Both the position numbers and the translations under genes were made by a program. The notes under the pieces are model-generated. The model saw nothing but the letters and a program-made list of their open reading frames with translations, was not told the DNA's origin and searched no databases. From an uncultured Gammaproteobacteria bacterium (lineage in GTDB: Bacteria > Pseudomonadota > Gammaproteobacteria > Coxiellales > Coxiellaceae), in the NCBI GenBank assembly GCA_902581285.1, contig CACHNP010000002.1, positions 26,913 through 90,912 on the forward strand: a stretch of DNA of 64,000 bases. Reading direction: 5' to 3'. The first letter of the stretch is position 1; each line of letters opens with the position of its first letter. Below are positions 1 to 9,658 of the stretch, piece by piece.

Positions 1-127
1 TGACCAAGCTGCTGAATGTGGTGAGCATGTTGTCAGTGTGCAATGGCAGTTGGAGGCGTTTTGCGCCTGAATGGAGTGATGGGTTGGCGCTGACAAAGTC
101 AAAACCGCTTCGGTATTTAGAGCTCAT
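1..127 (-). CDS. N-terminal part of an unknown protein, cut by the window edge
   Basis: An open frame of 42 codons starts at an ATG at 127 and runs off the left end of the window without a stop. An AAGG Shine-Dalgarno-like motif lies about 9 bases upstream, which supports the start. The visible N-terminus (MSSKYRSGFDFVSANPSL) has no signal peptide or membrane segment. I do not recognise the family. It is divergent from the tRNA-Val and thrS genes. The real extent and function need the neighbouring sequence. Confidence 0.45.
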   Translation of the reverse strand, partial: MSSKYRSGFDFVSANPSLHSGAKRLQLPLHTDNMLTTFSSLV

Positions 128-464
128 TTTTTTTACCTTACATAATTAATCTTAAAGTTTAGTTGTTTCTTGGTTCTGTGTTCTTAAAATTAAGAACAGT
201 TTAAACAAAAAACAAAGTTGTCACTGTTATGATACGCATTTTTTTCTTTTTGACAAGGTTACTTAGCTTAAAATAGAAAAAAAAAAACCAAAATCTTGTG
301 TCTTTTTTGACGTTTAATTTTTAGTTAATAATTTATCCCTTATATTGGTTGCTTGATGGCATGACAAGATTAGGTTTTTAATTATGTTGATTATTAAATT
401 CTTAAATGGTATCTTTTGACGTCGATAATCAGCACCCGGTGTGATTGTCAAAAATTCGGTTTTG
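128..464. other. AT-rich intergenic region upstream of tRNA-Val
   Basis: This 337-base gap has no credible reading frame. It is rich in A and T runs and holds the ribosome binding site of the leftward gene and, at its right end, a possible promoter for tRNA-Val. I see no repeat or mobile-element end. Confidence 0.5.
416..445 (+). promoter_or_regulatory. possible sigma-70 promoter of tRNA-Val
   Basis: TTGACG at 416-421 is followed after 18 bases by TGTGAT at 440-445, about 20 bases before the mature tRNA start. The -35 matches consensus at 5 of 6 positions, the -10 at only 4 of 6. Confidence 0.35.
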
Positions 465-541
465 GGGCGGGTAGCTCAGCTGGTTAGAGCGCCACGTTGA
501 CATCGTGGAGGTCGGAGGTTCGAGTCCTCTTCCGCCCACCA
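465..541 (+). tRNA. tRNA-Val (anticodon GAC)
   Basis: A 77-base cloverleaf with encoded CCA. The acceptor GGGCGGG pairs with TCCGCCC (one G-T pair), the D stem is GCTC/GAGC, and the anticodon stem CCACG/CGTGG encloses TTGACAT, which gives anticodon GAC. The T arm carries TTCGAGT. It lies 18 bases before the thrS start, so the two may be co-transcribed. Confidence 0.95.
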
Positions 542-559
542 TTTTTTTTTGGATTATTT

Positions 560-2477
560 ATGCCTGTAGTTTCATTACCTGACGGCTCATGTAAAGAGTT
601 CGATCAAAGTGTCACTGTTTTTCAAGTGGCAGAGTCCATTGGTGCTGGCCTAGCTAAAGCCGCTGTGGCTGGGCGTCTTGATGGTGATCGTTTGGTTGAT
701 ACCAATTATGAAATACGCGATGACGTTTCACTTAGTATCATTACTCTCAAAGATGAAGTGGGTTTGAGTGTTTTGAGGCACTCTTGTGCTCACTTAATGG
801 CGCAAGCTGTCAAGTCATTATTCCCTAGTGCACAGGTTACCATCGGGCCTGTTATCGAAGATGGGTTTTATTATGACTTTGCCTTTGATCGGCCGTTTAC
901 CCCTGAAGATTTGGAGCTTATTGAACAGAAAATGAAATCCTTGGCCAAGGCAGCTTTGCCAGTAGAGCGTAGGCAGCTAACTCGAGACGAGGCCGTGTCT
1001 TTATTTTCAGAGATGAATGAACACTATAAAGTTGAGATTATTCAGGACTTGCCTGAGGATGAGGCTTTATCTTTGTATCAGCAGGGCGAATTTATCGATT
1101 TGTGTCGCGGCCCACACTTGCCAAATACCAGCTTTATAAAAGCGTTTAAACTAACAAAATGCGCAGGAGCTTACTGGCGTGGTGATAGCAGCAACGCGAT
1201 GTTGCAGCGTATTTATGGCACTGCATGGGCCGATAAGAAAGCGCTGAATGTGTATCTGAAACGATTGGAAGAGGCCAAGTTGCGTGATCATCGAATCCTA
1301 GCTAAAAAGTTGGATTTGTTTCATTTTCAAGAAGAAGCGCCGGGTATGGTTTTTTTGGCATCCTAATGGCTGGGCTTTGGTGTTAATTATCAGAGAATAT
1401 CTAAGGCAGCTTCTTGTTAAGGTGGGGTATCAAGAGATCAATACACCGCAGTTGGTTGATGTGGACTTATGGGAAAAATCGGGCCACAAAGCCAAGTTCG
1501 GCGATGATATGTTTAGTTTGACTTCGGGCAAAAAAGAAATTGTAGTTAAACCAATGAATTGCCCTTGCCATGTACAGGTTTTTAAGCAGAAGTTGGTGAG
1601 TTACAAAGAGCTTCCAATTCGTTATTCCGAATTTGGTTGCTGTCATAGAAACGAGCCTTCTGGAACATTGCATGGTTTAATGCGTTTGCGGGGATTTGTT
1701 CAAGATGATGCGCACATATTTTGTGCTAGAGAGCAGATAAAGCAAGAGGTGTCTGATTTTATTGATCTTTTGATTAAGGTTTACCGTGATTTTGGGTTTA
1801 CTGATATCATTTATAAATTATCAACCAGGCCTGAGAAGCGAATAGGTGAGGATTCCGTTTGGGATCAAGCAGAGCAGGCGTTATCTGATGCGCTGGATGA
1901 AAAGCAGATTGATTGGGGTTTGTTGCCTGGCGAGGGTGCGTTTTATGGGCCTAAGATTGAGTTTTCTTTACGCGATTGTCTCGGTCGTGTATGGCAGTGT
2001 GGAACGGTTCAGTTGGATTTTTGCATGCCGGAGCGATTAGGGGCATCCTATATCGACAAAAATGGTGATAAAGCGACTCCGGTTATGATTCATCGTGCTG
2101 TTTTAGGTTCTTTAGAACGATTTATTGCTATTTTGCTCGAGCAGTACGCTGGGGCTTTACCTCTCTGGTTGGCCCCAAAACAGATCATGATCACGACTAT
2201 TACGGACAGTCACGCCACATATGCGATGAAAATTGGGAAAAAATTGCAAAATATGGGCTTTCGAGTTAATTATGACTTGAGAAATGAGAAGATCGGCTAT
2301 AAAATTCGCGAACATACTATTGCAAAGCTGCCTTATCTTGTGATTATTGGTGATCGCGAGGTTGAAGAAGGTTTTATTGCTGTTAGGGGTTTGGATGGTG
2401 CTACTAAGACCTGGTCGGTTGATGATTGGGTAGAGTCGCTACTTCATGAAGTTGAACAAAAAGGAGCATATAATTAG
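560..2477 (+). CDS. thrS: threonyl-tRNA synthetase, interrupted by a +1 frameshift
   Basis: Charges tRNA-Thr with threonine in the cytoplasm. The ATG at 560 gives the canonical start [10 protein letters not shown] of the TGS domain (about residues 1-62). The editing domain follows, with HxxxH at H74/H78 and the CRGPH motif. After the shift come the zinc-site segment MNCPCH, class II motif 2 ([11 protein letters not shown]), motif 3 ([11 protein letters not shown]) and the anticodon-binding domain. The frame breaks in a run of seven T at 1350-1356. With six T the protein reads [13 protein letters not shown] and is 638 residues, close to E. coli (642). An essential single-copy gene is unlikely to be truly dead, so sequencing error is the simplest reading. 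The stop overlaps the infC start. Confidence 0.9.
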
Positions 2478-3021
2478 CGAAAAGAGAAAAGTGCTACGAG
2501 TGAATGAAAAAATCACACGGGTAGAGCAGGTGCTTCTGATTGATGAAAATGGTCAAAAGCAGGGTGAGGTTTCGATATCAGAAGCTCTACAAGCAGCGAG
2601 AGAGGCAAAGCTTGATTTGGTTGAAATTGTTCCAAATGGTAATCCACCCGTTTGTCGTATAATGGATCATGGCAAGTACCGTTTTGATAGAGATAAGAAA
2701 AAATCAGGTAACAAAAAAAAGCAAAAAGCGACAAAATTGAAAGAAGTTAAATTCAGAGTTGTTACTGATATTGGTGATTTTAACAACAAAGTTAAGAATA
2801 TTTTGAGGTTTTTGGAGCGTGGTGATAAAGCAAAAATCACGTTACGTTTTAAAGGGCGAGAAGCTCAGCATTCCGAGCTTGGTCTTGAAGTGGTCGAGCG
2901 TGTGAGGGTTGCGGTAGAGAATGAGTCAGCCACGGGGCAGCTCATTGTTGAGCAGGAGGCAAAACTTGAGGGTAGGCAGATTTCGATGGTGCTTGCTTAT
3001 GGTAAGGGAAAAAAGAAATAA
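2473..3021 (+). CDS. infC: translation initiation factor IF-3 with probable AUU start
   Basis: Binds the 30S subunit, prevents premature 50S joining and proofreads initiator tRNA and start codon. The N-domain ([34 protein letters not shown]) and C-domain ([18 protein letters not shown]) are both present. No ATG fits. An AAGGAG motif at 2461-2466 sits 6 bases before ATT at 2473, inside the end of thrS, giving a 182-residue protein against 180 in E. coli. An ATG at 2446 would place the Shine-Dalgarno inside the gene. AUU is the known start in many bacteria and lets IF-3 repress its own translation. First of the infC-rpmI-rplT unit. Confidence 0.93.
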   Translation: MSEKRKVLRVNEKITRVEQVLLIDENGQKQGEVSISEALQAAREAKLDLVEIVPNGNPPVCRIMDHGKYRFDRDKKKSGNKKKQKATKLKEVKFRVVTDIGDFNNKVKNILRFLERGDKAKITLRFKGREAQHSELGLEVVERVRVAVENESATGQLIVEQEAKLEGRQISMVLAYGKGKKK

Positions 3022-3034
3022 CGAGGTTTGATTT

Positions 3035-3242
3035 ATGGCAACAAAAAATAAAATTAAGACCAGGAGTGGGGCAAAAAAAACGCTGCAAAATGACTGGTTC
3101 TGGTAACGTAAAGGTTAAGCATGCTAATAGGCGTCACATACAAGAGAAAAAGCCCATGAGTATGAAACGAAAAGCTCGCGGAACTCATGTGCTGAATGAT
3201 AGGGATAAGCCTGCAGTTTTGGTTATGCTGGGCCTAAAATAA
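3035..3242 (+). CDS. rpmI: 50S ribosomal protein L35, interrupted by a +1 frameshift
   Basis: Small basic protein of the large ribosomal subunit. The ATG at 3035 gives MATKNKIKTRSGAKKR; the frame then breaks in a run of eight A at 3073-3080. With seven A it continues CKMTGSGNVKVKHANRRHI to a stop at 3240-3242, 68 residues in total with the L35 pattern (E. coli 65). It lies between infC and rplT as usual. An essential gene with this defect points to a homopolymer error or to slippage during expression. It is too short and too broken to stand out as a single reading frame. Confidence 0.85.
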
Positions 3243-3262
3243 TTTAAATTGGAGAAGTTAAT

Positions 3263-3616
3263 ATGCCAAGAGTAAAAAGAGGTGTTGTCGCAAGGGCAAG
3301 ACACAAAAAAGTACTAAAGCAAGCGAAAGGTTACCGTGGTGCGAGAAGCCGCGTGTTTCGCGTTGCCAAACAAGCGGTAATTAAAGCTGGGCAGTATGCT
3401 TACCGTGATCGCCGTAATAAAAAGCGTGTCTTTAGGCGATTATGGATAGCTCGCATAAGTGCTGCCACTCGTGAGTATGGAGTTTCTTACTCTCGTTTTA
3501 TGGCGGCTGTGAATAAAGCTAACATTGAACTGAATCGCAAAGTTTTGTCAGAAATGGCGATTCACGATAAAGTAGAGTTCAAAAAATTGGTTGATAAAGT
3601 GATGGTTGAAGCTTAA
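3263..3616 (+). CDS. rplT: 50S ribosomal protein L20
   Basis: Assembly-initiating protein of the large subunit that binds 23S rRNA. It is 117 residues, the usual length, and starts [18 protein letters not shown]. It is strongly basic throughout, with the conserved [18 protein letters not shown] segment. A Shine-Dalgarno-like GGAG precedes the ATG. It is the last gene of infC-rpmI-rplT and is followed by a strong terminator. In other bacteria L20 represses this operon by binding its mRNA; no such operator was identified here. Confidence 0.97.
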   Translation: MPRVKRGVVARARHKKVLKQAKGYRGARSRVFRVAKQAVIKAGQYAYRDRRNKKRVFRRLWIARISAATREYGVSYSRFMAAVNKANIELNRKVLSEMAIHDKVEFKKLVDKVMVEA

Positions 3617-3640
3617 AATCAACACGTTGTTTGTTATAAT

Positions 3641-3672
3641 AAAAACCGCAACATCGTTTGCGGTTTTTTTTT
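3641..3672 (+). terminator. rho-independent terminator between rplT and pheS
   Basis: A near-perfect hairpin (AAAACCGCAA against TTGCGGTTTT, loop of about 6) runs directly into nine or more T. It ends 17 bases before pheS. It could act as an attenuator of pheST as well as ending the rplT transcript, but I see no Phe-rich leader peptide. Confidence 0.85.
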
Positions 3673-3689
3673 AGTATGGGAAGTGTATC

Positions 3690-4682
3690 ATGCAGCAAGA
3701 AATTGATGATTTAGTGACGCAAGCCGAGCGCGAAATTGCCGCGGTTGAGGATTTGGCGTCTCTGGATGCGATCCGAGTTGAGTTTCTGGGGAAAAAAGGC
3801 TCTTTAACTGCGTTGTTGAAAGGGGTTAGTAAGCTACCTAAAGACCAGCGACCCTTGATGGGGCAGGCCGTTAACCAGGCTAAGCGAGAGCTCAGTGAAA
3901 AAATTAGCAAACAGCAAAACGTGATGCAACAGGCACTTTTAGAAAAGCAATTAAAAAGTGAAACCCTGGATACATCATTGCCTGGTCTTAAGCACTCGGT
4001 TGGTTCGGTTCACCCTGTTACCCAAGTCAAGTATCGGGTAATTAGCTTGTTCAGTCAGCTTGGGTTTTCGGTCGCTGAAGGGCCTGAAATCGAAGATGAT
4101 TATCATAACTTCACGGCTTTGAATATTCCTGAATACCATCCTGCCAGAGCGCTTCAAGATACCTTTTACTTAACTGATGGTCGGGTATTAAGAACCCATA
4201 CATCCCCGGTTCAAATTAGAGTGATGGAGTCACAGTCACCGCCGATACGTATTATTACGCCAGGGCGTGTGTTTCGCTGTGATTCAGATCAAACACACAC
4301 TCCCATGTTTCATCAATGTGAAGGGTTATTGATTGAAAAGAATGCGTCATTTGCGCAGCTAAAAGGGCTTTTAAGTGAGTTTTTGCGTTTGTTTTTTGAA
4401 ATTGACGTCGAGGTTAGGTTTCGTCCTTCGTACTTTCCTTTTACTGAGCCTTCAGCTGAAGTGGATATTCGGCGATGTGACAGTGAAAATAATAAGTGGT
4501 TAGAGGTTATGGGGTGTGGCATGGTGCATCCAAATGTTTTAAAGGAAATGAATATTGATTCAGACGAATACGTTGGTTTTGCCTTCGGGTTAGGTTTAGA
4601 TCGATTGGCTATGTTGCGGTATGGTATTACCGATTTACGTGTTATGTTTGAAAATGATTTACGCTTTTTGGGGCAGTTTTAA
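3690..4682 (+). CDS. pheS: phenylalanyl-tRNA synthetase alpha subunit
   Basis: Catalytic subunit of the alpha2-beta2 enzyme that charges tRNA-Phe. It is 330 residues, close to E. coli (327). The N-terminal coiled-coil arm (about residues 1-90) binds tRNA. Class II motif 2 appears as [17 protein letters not shown] and motif 3 as [14 protein letters not shown]. The ATG is preceded by GGGAAG. pheT follows after 15 bases, as expected for the pheST operon. Confidence 0.97.
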   Translation: MQQEIDDLVTQAEREIAAVEDLASLDAIRVEFLGKKGSLTALLKGVSKLPKDQRPLMGQAVNQAKRELSEKISKQQNVMQQALLEKQLKSETLDTSLPGLKHSVGSVHPVTQVKYRVISLFSQLGFSVAEGPEIEDDYHNFTALNIPEYHPARALQDTFYLTDGRVLRTHTSPVQIRVMESQSPPIRIITPGRVFRCDSDQTHTPMFHQCEGLLIEKNASFAQLKGLLSEFLRLFFEIDVEVRFRPSYFPFTEPSAEVDIRRCDSENNKWLEVMGCGMVHPNVLKEMNIDSDEYVGFAFGLGLDRLAMLRYGITDLRVMFENDLRFLGQF

Positions 4683-4697
4683 TAATGGGTGCGAATT

Positions 4698-7100
4698 ATG
4701 AAGTTCAGTAGACAATGGTTAAGCGAATGGCTCTCGTCTGATGTTTCACTTACCGATTTAGTAGAGCGGTTGACCTCGCTAGGCTTGGAAGTTGACACAG
4801 TTGAGCCGGCGTCAGGCGTTTTTACAGGTGTTGTGGTTGGCGAAATAGAGTCAGCCCAACAGCATCCAGATGCGGATCGGTTACGATGCTGCCGTGTCGA
4901 TGTAGGGCAAGGCGAGTTGTTGGATATTGTTTGTGGCGGTGTGAATGCCAGAGCGGGAATAAAGGTTCCTGTTGCTATTGTTGGGGCTGTTCTGCCGGGT
5001 GATTTTAAAATAAAAGCAACGAAGCTAAGAGGACAGCGATCAAGTGGAATGATTTGTTCATCTGCTGAATTGGGTTTAGGGGAAGACTTAAGTCCGGCTG
5101 GGGGTATCATTGAATTAAATCACGATGCGCCAGTTGGTCACGACTTTTTTGACTATATGAAGTTGGACGATCATATAATTGATATTGAATTGACACCTAA
5201 CAGAGGCGATTGTGCATGTTTGCATGGTATAGCGCGTGAGGTTGCGTTGAGTCAAGGTGAGGGTAAATTAGTTCAACCCTATTGGTCCAGTGTGAGTGAT
5301 TTGGATGAAACAATATTGTCGCCTGTTAAACAGTTGGTGTCACCTGAGCAGTGTTCCGTTTATTATTCTCGTGTGATTCGAGACATTGACGAGTCTGCGT
5401 CAACTCCTGTGTGGATGCAGGAACGCTTGCGTAGATCGGGCTTGCGTTCCTTAAACCCGGTTGTTGATGTGCTAAATTACGTTATGTTGGAGATGGGGCA
5501 GCCGATGCACGCTTTTGATTTGGAGCAGTTACAAGGAGACGTGCTTGTGCGTTCTGCTGTTCATGGTGAGAAATTGACTCTGTTGGATGGCCGTGACATT
5601 GAGCTGGATGCAGAATCGCTCGTGATAGCGGATGAGTCGGGTGCGCTCGCTTTGGCTGGCGTCGCCGGAGGTAAGCACACAGCGGTTGGTGATACGACTA
5701 AGCATGTTTTATTAGAATCGGCTTATTTTGATCCTGTCTCTATACGACGAACGGCTGCTACACACAACTTGCAGACCGATTCAAGTTACCGTTTCGAACG
5801 TGGGGTTGATTTTCAATTACAAAAAGAAGCTCTTGAGCGAGCCACCGCCTTGCTGGTTGATATTGTCGGCGGTCAGGTTGGTGTGATGTGTGAATTGAAA
5901 AATGAGGCGTTTCAACCACAAACAAAGACGATACAGTTAAGGTATGAACAGGTAGAGCGTTTGTTGGGTGTCAGTATTTCGCAGGAAAAAATACTAGGTA
6001 TTTTGACCGGTTTGGGTTTTACTCCGTTAAACGAAAACTCCCCTTGGCACTTTCGTGTTCCAAGTTTTCGTTTTGATTGTGAACAAGAAGTTGACTTAAT
6101 TGAAGAGTGTGCACGAGTATATGGTTTTGATAATATAGCCTCACAGCCTCTGAGTTCGTCACCTTCAATGAAATTGACAGACCCTTTGATTGAAAGAACG
6201 CAAGCCGTGTTACCTATTTTAAACACGTTGGGTTACAGTGAAGCGATTACATATAGTTTTGTAGACCCCCAATGGCAGGTTGAGCTGCTCGGTGAAGGCA
6301 GTGCGATTCAATTGAAGAATCCGATTTCGCAAGATCTATCTGTTATGCGGTTAAGTTGTTGGCCGGGTTTGTTGAAGTTGTTACAGTATAATTTAAATCG
6401 TCAGCATCATCGTGTTCGTGTTTTTGAAATTGGTAGAGTGTTTGCTGACTCAGCTCAACTAAACCAGTATACAATGCTTACGATGCTTGCATTTGGCCCA
6501 ATTCACGAGGTAAGCTGGTGTAACAATGCTGATCTAAAAATGAGTGATTTTTATTCGGTTAAAGGTGATGTTGAGGTAATTGTCAGCCGTCTGAACCTTC
6601 AAGGAGAGGTTGACTGGCAAGTCGGTCAGCATGATATGTTGCATCCTGGTCAATGTGCTCAACTGAGCGTAGGTGAGAGGGTCGTTGGTACCTTGGGTGC
6701 ATTGCACCCGCGGCTTGTCTCCTCTATGGGGTTGTCTGCTGCACCTCTTCTTTTTGAACTAAATTTGGATTTGTTAAATGATAGTGTGGTCCCTCAGTTT
6801 GAGAGTTTACCACGTTACCCTGCAATGAAGCGAGATTTGGCGGTCGTGGTCGATGAGTCCCTTAGTGCCGAAGCATTGATTTCGGAGGTGCGCAAAACAA
6901 CTGATAAAATATTAAACAATGTCGATATTTTTGATGTATATCAAGGACAAGGGATCGAAATAGGTAAAAAAAGTGTCGCTTTAGGGTTGACCTTTTTGGA
7001 TCCATCCCGCACTCTTATAGAGTCAGAGGTGGATAATGCGTTTGAAAAGATCTTGGCTCGGCTATCAGATCGATTTGGCGCAACGATGAGGGGGCAGTAA
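4698..7100 (+). CDS. pheT: phenylalanyl-tRNA synthetase beta subunit
   Basis: Editing and tRNA-binding subunit of PheRS. The ATG at 4698 gives the family start [12 protein letters not shown]; a GTG three codons upstream is not needed. In order: a tRNA-binding (EMAP-like) domain near residues 40-150 with QHPDADRL, the B3/B4 editing domain, the B5 domain, a class II-like core without catalytic motifs, and the C-terminal anticodon-binding ferredoxin-like domain ([17 protein letters not shown]). It is 800 residues against 795 in E. coli. The stop TAA shares its last base with the ihfA ATG, so translation is probably coupled. Confidence 0.97.
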   Translation: MKFSRQWLSEWLSSDVSLTDLVERLTSLGLEVDTVEPASGVFTGVVVGEIESAQQHPDADRLRCCRVDVGQGELLDIVCGGVNARAGIKVPVAIVGAVLPGDFKIKATKLRGQRSSGMICSSAELGLGEDLSPAGGIIELNHDAPVGHDFFDYMKLDDHIIDIELTPNRGDCACLHGIAREVALSQGEGKLVQPYWSSVSDLDETILSPVKQLVSPEQCSVYYSRVIRDIDESASTPVWMQERLRRSGLRSLNPVVDVLNYVMLEMGQPMHAFDLEQLQGDVLVRSAVHGEKLTLLDGRDIELDAESLVIADESGALALAGVAGGKHTAVGDTTKHVLLESAYFDPVSIRRTAATHNLQTDSSYRFERGVDFQLQKEALERATALLVDIVGGQVGVMCELKNEAFQPQTKTIQLRYEQVERLLGVSISQEKILGILTGLGFTPLNENSPWHFRVPSFRFDCEQEVDLIEECARVYGFDNIASQPLSSSPSMKLTDPLIERTQAVLPILNTLGYSEAITYSFVDPQWQVELLGEGSAIQLKNPISQDLSVMRLSCWPGLLKLLQYNLNRQHHRVRVFEIGRVFADSAQLNQYTMLTMLAFGPIHEVSWCNNADLKMSDFYSVKGDVEVIVSRLNLQGEVDWQVGQHDMLHPGQCAQLSVGERVVGTLGALHPRLVSSMGLSAAPLLFELNLDLLNDSVVPQFESLPRYPAMKRDLAVVVDESLSAEALISEVRKTTDKILNNVDIFDVYQGQGIEIGKKSVALGLTFLDPSRTLIESEVDNAFEKILARLSDRFGATMRGQ

Positions 7101-7444
7101 TGACCACATTAACAAAACTGAATATTTCGTCTACATTGAATACGTCTCTTGGTTTAAGTAAGCGTGAGGCAAAGGAACAGGTTGAGCTATTTTTTGAATT
7201 AATTAAATCGACACTTGAAAGTGGAGAGGAAGTTAAATTATCTGGTTTTGGGAATTTTAATTTGCGAGATAAGAGTGAAAGACCAGGTAGAAACCCAAAG
7301 ACGGGTGAAGAAATACCGATCAAAGCACGTCGTGTTGTCACGTTTCATGCTGGGCAGAAGTTAAAATCTCGTGTTGAAAATTATTCTGAAAGTATTGAAG
7401 AGAATAGCACAAGCTCACATCAAATGGGTGAAGGGGAGTCTTGA
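7100..7444 (+). CDS. ihfA: integration host factor alpha subunit
   Basis: DNA-bending nucleoid protein that works as a heterodimer with IhfB. It has the DNABII signature [20 protein letters not shown] followed by the arm and [15 protein letters not shown]. It is 114 residues, with a Ser/Glu-rich tail of about 15 residues beyond the usual end. The start overlaps the pheT stop, the conserved gammaproteobacterial arrangement. Confidence 0.96.
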   Translation: MTTLTKLNISSTLNTSLGLSKREAKEQVELFFELIKSTLESGEEVKLSGFGNFNLRDKSERPGRNPKTGEEIPIKARRVVTFHAGQKLKSRVENYSESIEENSTSSHQMGEGES

Positions 7445-7449
7445 CATAA

Positions 7450-7800
7450 ATGAGTGTTCAAACTCCTATTGTGATACCTGATAAAATATATTTTACCATT
7501 GGTGAAGTCGCTAAGTTGTGTCAACTTGAGCCACATGTATTAAGATACTGGGAGCAAGAATTCCCCCAGTTAAACCCTTCAAAAAGACGAAAAAGACGTT
7601 ACTATCAAAGAAATGATATCAAGTTAGTCTGCAAAATTAAAAAATTACTCTACGAAGATCAGTTTTCTATTCGTGGTGCTCGAAAGCAACTAGAGACTGA
7701 AGTTAACACAAAAGCGTCCGCGCCTGAAAAAAAGGTTGATAAAACACGTGTTCAGTCTGCAATCGAACAGTTAGAAGAATTGTTGGACGTTATGCAGTAG
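7450..7800 (+). CDS. MerR-family transcriptional regulator
   Basis: The N-terminal winged helix (about residues 15-80) has the MerR pattern IGEVAKLCQLEPHVLRYWEQEF with RRYYQRNDI. There is then a short charged linker and a C-terminal helix (VQSAIEQLEELLDVM) suited to dimerisation. At 116 residues it has no effector-binding domain. A short MerR gene between ihfA and tRNA-Pro is a conserved arrangement in Pseudomonas and relatives. Its targets are not known from sequence. Confidence 0.9.
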   Translation: MSVQTPIVIPDKIYFTIGEVAKLCQLEPHVLRYWEQEFPQLNPSKRRKRRYYQRNDIKLVCKIKKLLYEDQFSIRGARKQLETEVNTKASAPEKKVDKTRVQSAIEQLEELLDVMQ

Positions 7801-7838
7801 GTTCTTTTTTTGTTTATGCTTTGAATCGGTATTTATTC

Positions 7839-7867
7839 TTGCATATTTCATGCTTTTAAACGATAAT
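7839..7867 (+). promoter_or_regulatory. sigma-70-like promoter of tRNA-Pro
   Basis: TTGCAT at 7839-7844, a 17-base spacer and GATAAT at 7862-7867, about 25 bases before the mature tRNA. A GC-rich TACCCCG stretch follows the -10, resembling a stringent-type discriminator. Confidence 0.5.
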
Positions 7868-7892
7868 TTACCCCGTATTAAATAATGCTTTT

Positions 7893-7969
7893 CGGGGCGT
7901 GGCGCAGTCTGGTAGCGCACTTGACTGGGGGTCAAGTGGTCGCAGGTTCAAATCCTGCCGTCCCGACCA
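7893..7969 (+). tRNA. tRNA-Pro (anticodon GGG)
   Basis: A 77-base cloverleaf with encoded CCA. Acceptor CGGGGCG pairs with CGTCCCG (one G-T pair). The anticodon arm CTTGA-CTGGGGG-TCAAG gives anticodon GGG, and the T loop is TTCAAAT. It stands alone after the merR gene. Confidence 0.95.
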
Positions 7970-8038
7970 ATTTATCATAATTTCAAAAAAAACATATTTC
8001 CTATTTTCAAGTCCATCATTTGATGTTAGATTTGAAAT

Positions 8039-8200
8039 ATGGATATGGTATTACTTTCAGTACTGGCTTGCCCTATGTGTGGCGGTAAATTGTTGTATGA
8101 TCAACAGGAGCAGAAGTTGTTGTGTGATTTTGATCAAAAGGCTTTTAGTGTCGAGTTTGGAATACCGCTTTTAAAACAAGCTCAAGCTTGTGCTTTGTGA
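8039..8200 (+). CDS. Trm112/YcaR-family small protein
   Basis: A 53-residue protein (MDMVLLSVLACPMCGGKL) matching the Trm112 family: an ACPxCxGKL knuckle, a second Cys (LLCD) and the tail FSVEFGIPLL, like E. coli YcaR (60 residues). Family members stabilise partner enzymes or bind zinc; the role of YcaR itself is not well defined. It ends 13 bases before the kdsB-like gene, matching the conserved ycaR-kdsB pair. A second in-frame ATG lies at 8045. Confidence 0.85.
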   Translation: MDMVLLSVLACPMCGGKLLYDQQEQKLLCDFDQKAFSVEFGIPLLKQAQACAL

Positions 8201-8213
8201 GGAGGATTTTTTT

Positions 8214-8969
8214 ATGGAATTTTACGTCATTGTGCCCATACTAGAGAATTCGGCAAGCTGGTACCAGGATTTACTTGAGGAATCTTCACTGCCATCTATT
8301 TTGAAACACATTCATTCAAATGCAAAACAGAGTGGAGCGGTTGACGTTGTGTTAGTAACAGATAATTCTATTATAAGTGATGTGGCTGAAAAAAATAAAC
8401 TTAGAGTATTTTTCATCGAAAAGGAAGAGGCTTCGGTAACTGAGAAAGTCGGCGAAGTGGTAGACGCACTTGAGCTTGATGATGATGAAATTGTGGTGTG
8501 CTTAGATGCTGAGAATGCTTTACTCAATCCAAAGTTTATCTTGTCATTAGCGGATGATTTAGAACAGCACGTAAATTTAAAAGTGGCCAGTTTATGTGAG
8601 CCAATTACCAAAATAAATGATATGGAAGATCACAGTATTGTAAAAGTAATATTAAATAAACGACAACATGCAATGTACTTTACTCGCTCGCCTATACCTT
8701 CTTGTCATAAAGAATACCTAAGTACAGGTCAAATTTCGCTTCCAAAAGGTCAATGCTATAGGCACGTTGGTGTGTATGCTTTTAGAGTTGGTTTTTTACA
8801 GACCTATACAAATTGGACACCTTGCGCTTTAGAAAAGATTGAGTTGCTCGAGCAACTACGAATTTTATACAATGGAGCTCGTATTCACGTGAGAGTCAGC
8901 GATAAACCATTAACGACACGAATAAAGTCATTAAAGGATTTTTCTAGAAAGTGTGATATGGTAACTTAG
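8214..8969 (+). CDS. KdsB-like protein lacking the catalytic motifs
   Basis: Homologous along its length (251 residues) to CMP-KDO synthetase KdsB (248 in E. coli). Clear matches are the segment around AMYFTRSPIP, the HVGVYAFRVGFLQTY block and LEKIELLEQLRILYNGARIHV. The active site has been replaced. The N-terminal nucleotide loop ARYASTRLPGKPL reads LENSASWYQDLLEESSLP, the metal and substrate motif QGDEP reads DAENA, and the C-terminal GVDTPEDL reads RIKSLKDF. The frame is intact, follows ycaR and has a GGAGG ribosome site before the ATG at 8214, so it is probably expressed. I infer a pseudoenzyme or a protein with a new role, not working CMP-KDO synthetase. Confidence 0.8.
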   Translation: MEFYVIVPILENSASWYQDLLEESSLPSILKHIHSNAKQSGAVDVVLVTDNSIISDVAEKNKLRVFFIEKEEASVTEKVGEVVDALELDDDEIVVCLDAENALLNPKFILSLADDLEQHVNLKVASLCEPITKINDMEDHSIVKVILNKRQHAMYFTRSPIPSCHKEYLSTGQISLPKGQCYRHVGVYAFRVGFLQTYTNWTPCALEKIELLEQLRILYNGARIHVRVSDKPLTTRIKSLKDFSRKCDMVT

Positions 8970-9036
8970 GGAATATTATCCTTGTCGTTCTTTTTTTATA
9001 AGTGATCAAACTGTCACGATTTTTTATGGATTGAAT

Positions 9037-9643
9037 GTGAAAAAAAATTTTATTAGTTGGTGCTACTGGGACAATTGGTACTGCTATTCGCAGTGAGCTA
9101 TCTAGTGATGCTGATGTCATATCTGTTGGGTTTTCGCGAGGGGATTACCAGGTTGATATTAGTCAATCTGACTCGATTAGGCAGCTTTTTCATGATGTGG
9201 GTATGGTTGATGCAGTGGTTTGTGCCGCTGCTCGAGGTGTTAAATTCGAAAACTTGCCTCAAATGACATTGAATGACTTTCAAGTCAGTATGAATAGTAA
9301 GCTGTGGGGGCAAATTGATCTTGTTATTCAAGGTATGGCACATGTTAATAAAAATGGATCATTTACATTAACAACGGGTGTTTTGAATAAAGATCCAATT
9401 ATGAAAGGTGCTGCGGCAGCAATGGCAAATGGTGCAATCGAGGGTTTTTTACGTGCTGCGTGTTTGGATCTACCACACGGTCAGCGTATCAATGTGGTTT
9501 CACCTGCCTTGTTAACTGAATCAAAGGAAAAGCTGGGGCATTTTTTTCCTGGGTATGCAACTGTGGATGCCGTTGATGTGGCAAAGGCTTACCGTAAAAG
9601 TATATACTCTGGGCATACCGGGCGTATTTACCATGTGCTTTAG
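9037..9643 (+). CDS. atypical short-chain dehydrogenase, +1 frameshift next to the start
   Basis: From the GTG at 9037 a run of eight A (9040-9047) puts the frame out. With seven A it reads VKKILLVGATGTIGTAIRSEL, a Rossmann GxxGxxG motif, and continues to 9643 as a 201-residue SDR. The usual YxxxK catalytic pair is replaced by AAMANGAIEGF, as in the short atypical SDRs sometimes annotated YxnA-like or as short-chain dehydrogenases in Pseudomonas. An internal ATG at 9197 would lose the NAD-binding half. Substrate unknown. Confidence 0.7.
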
Positions 9644-9658
9644 TTACGCTGTTGATAT

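Noticed and set aside
497..559. Extension of thrS into tRNA-Val
   Set aside because: The upstream codons are tRNA sequence; ThrRS begins at the ATG at 560.
3617..3689. Phe-rich leader peptide for pheST attenuation
   Set aside because: The gap before pheS holds a terminator but no short frame with Phe codons.
7899..8174. 91-codon frame starting within tRNA-Pro
   Set aside because: The first residues are translated tRNA sequence; the real gene here is the Trm112-like frame at 8039.
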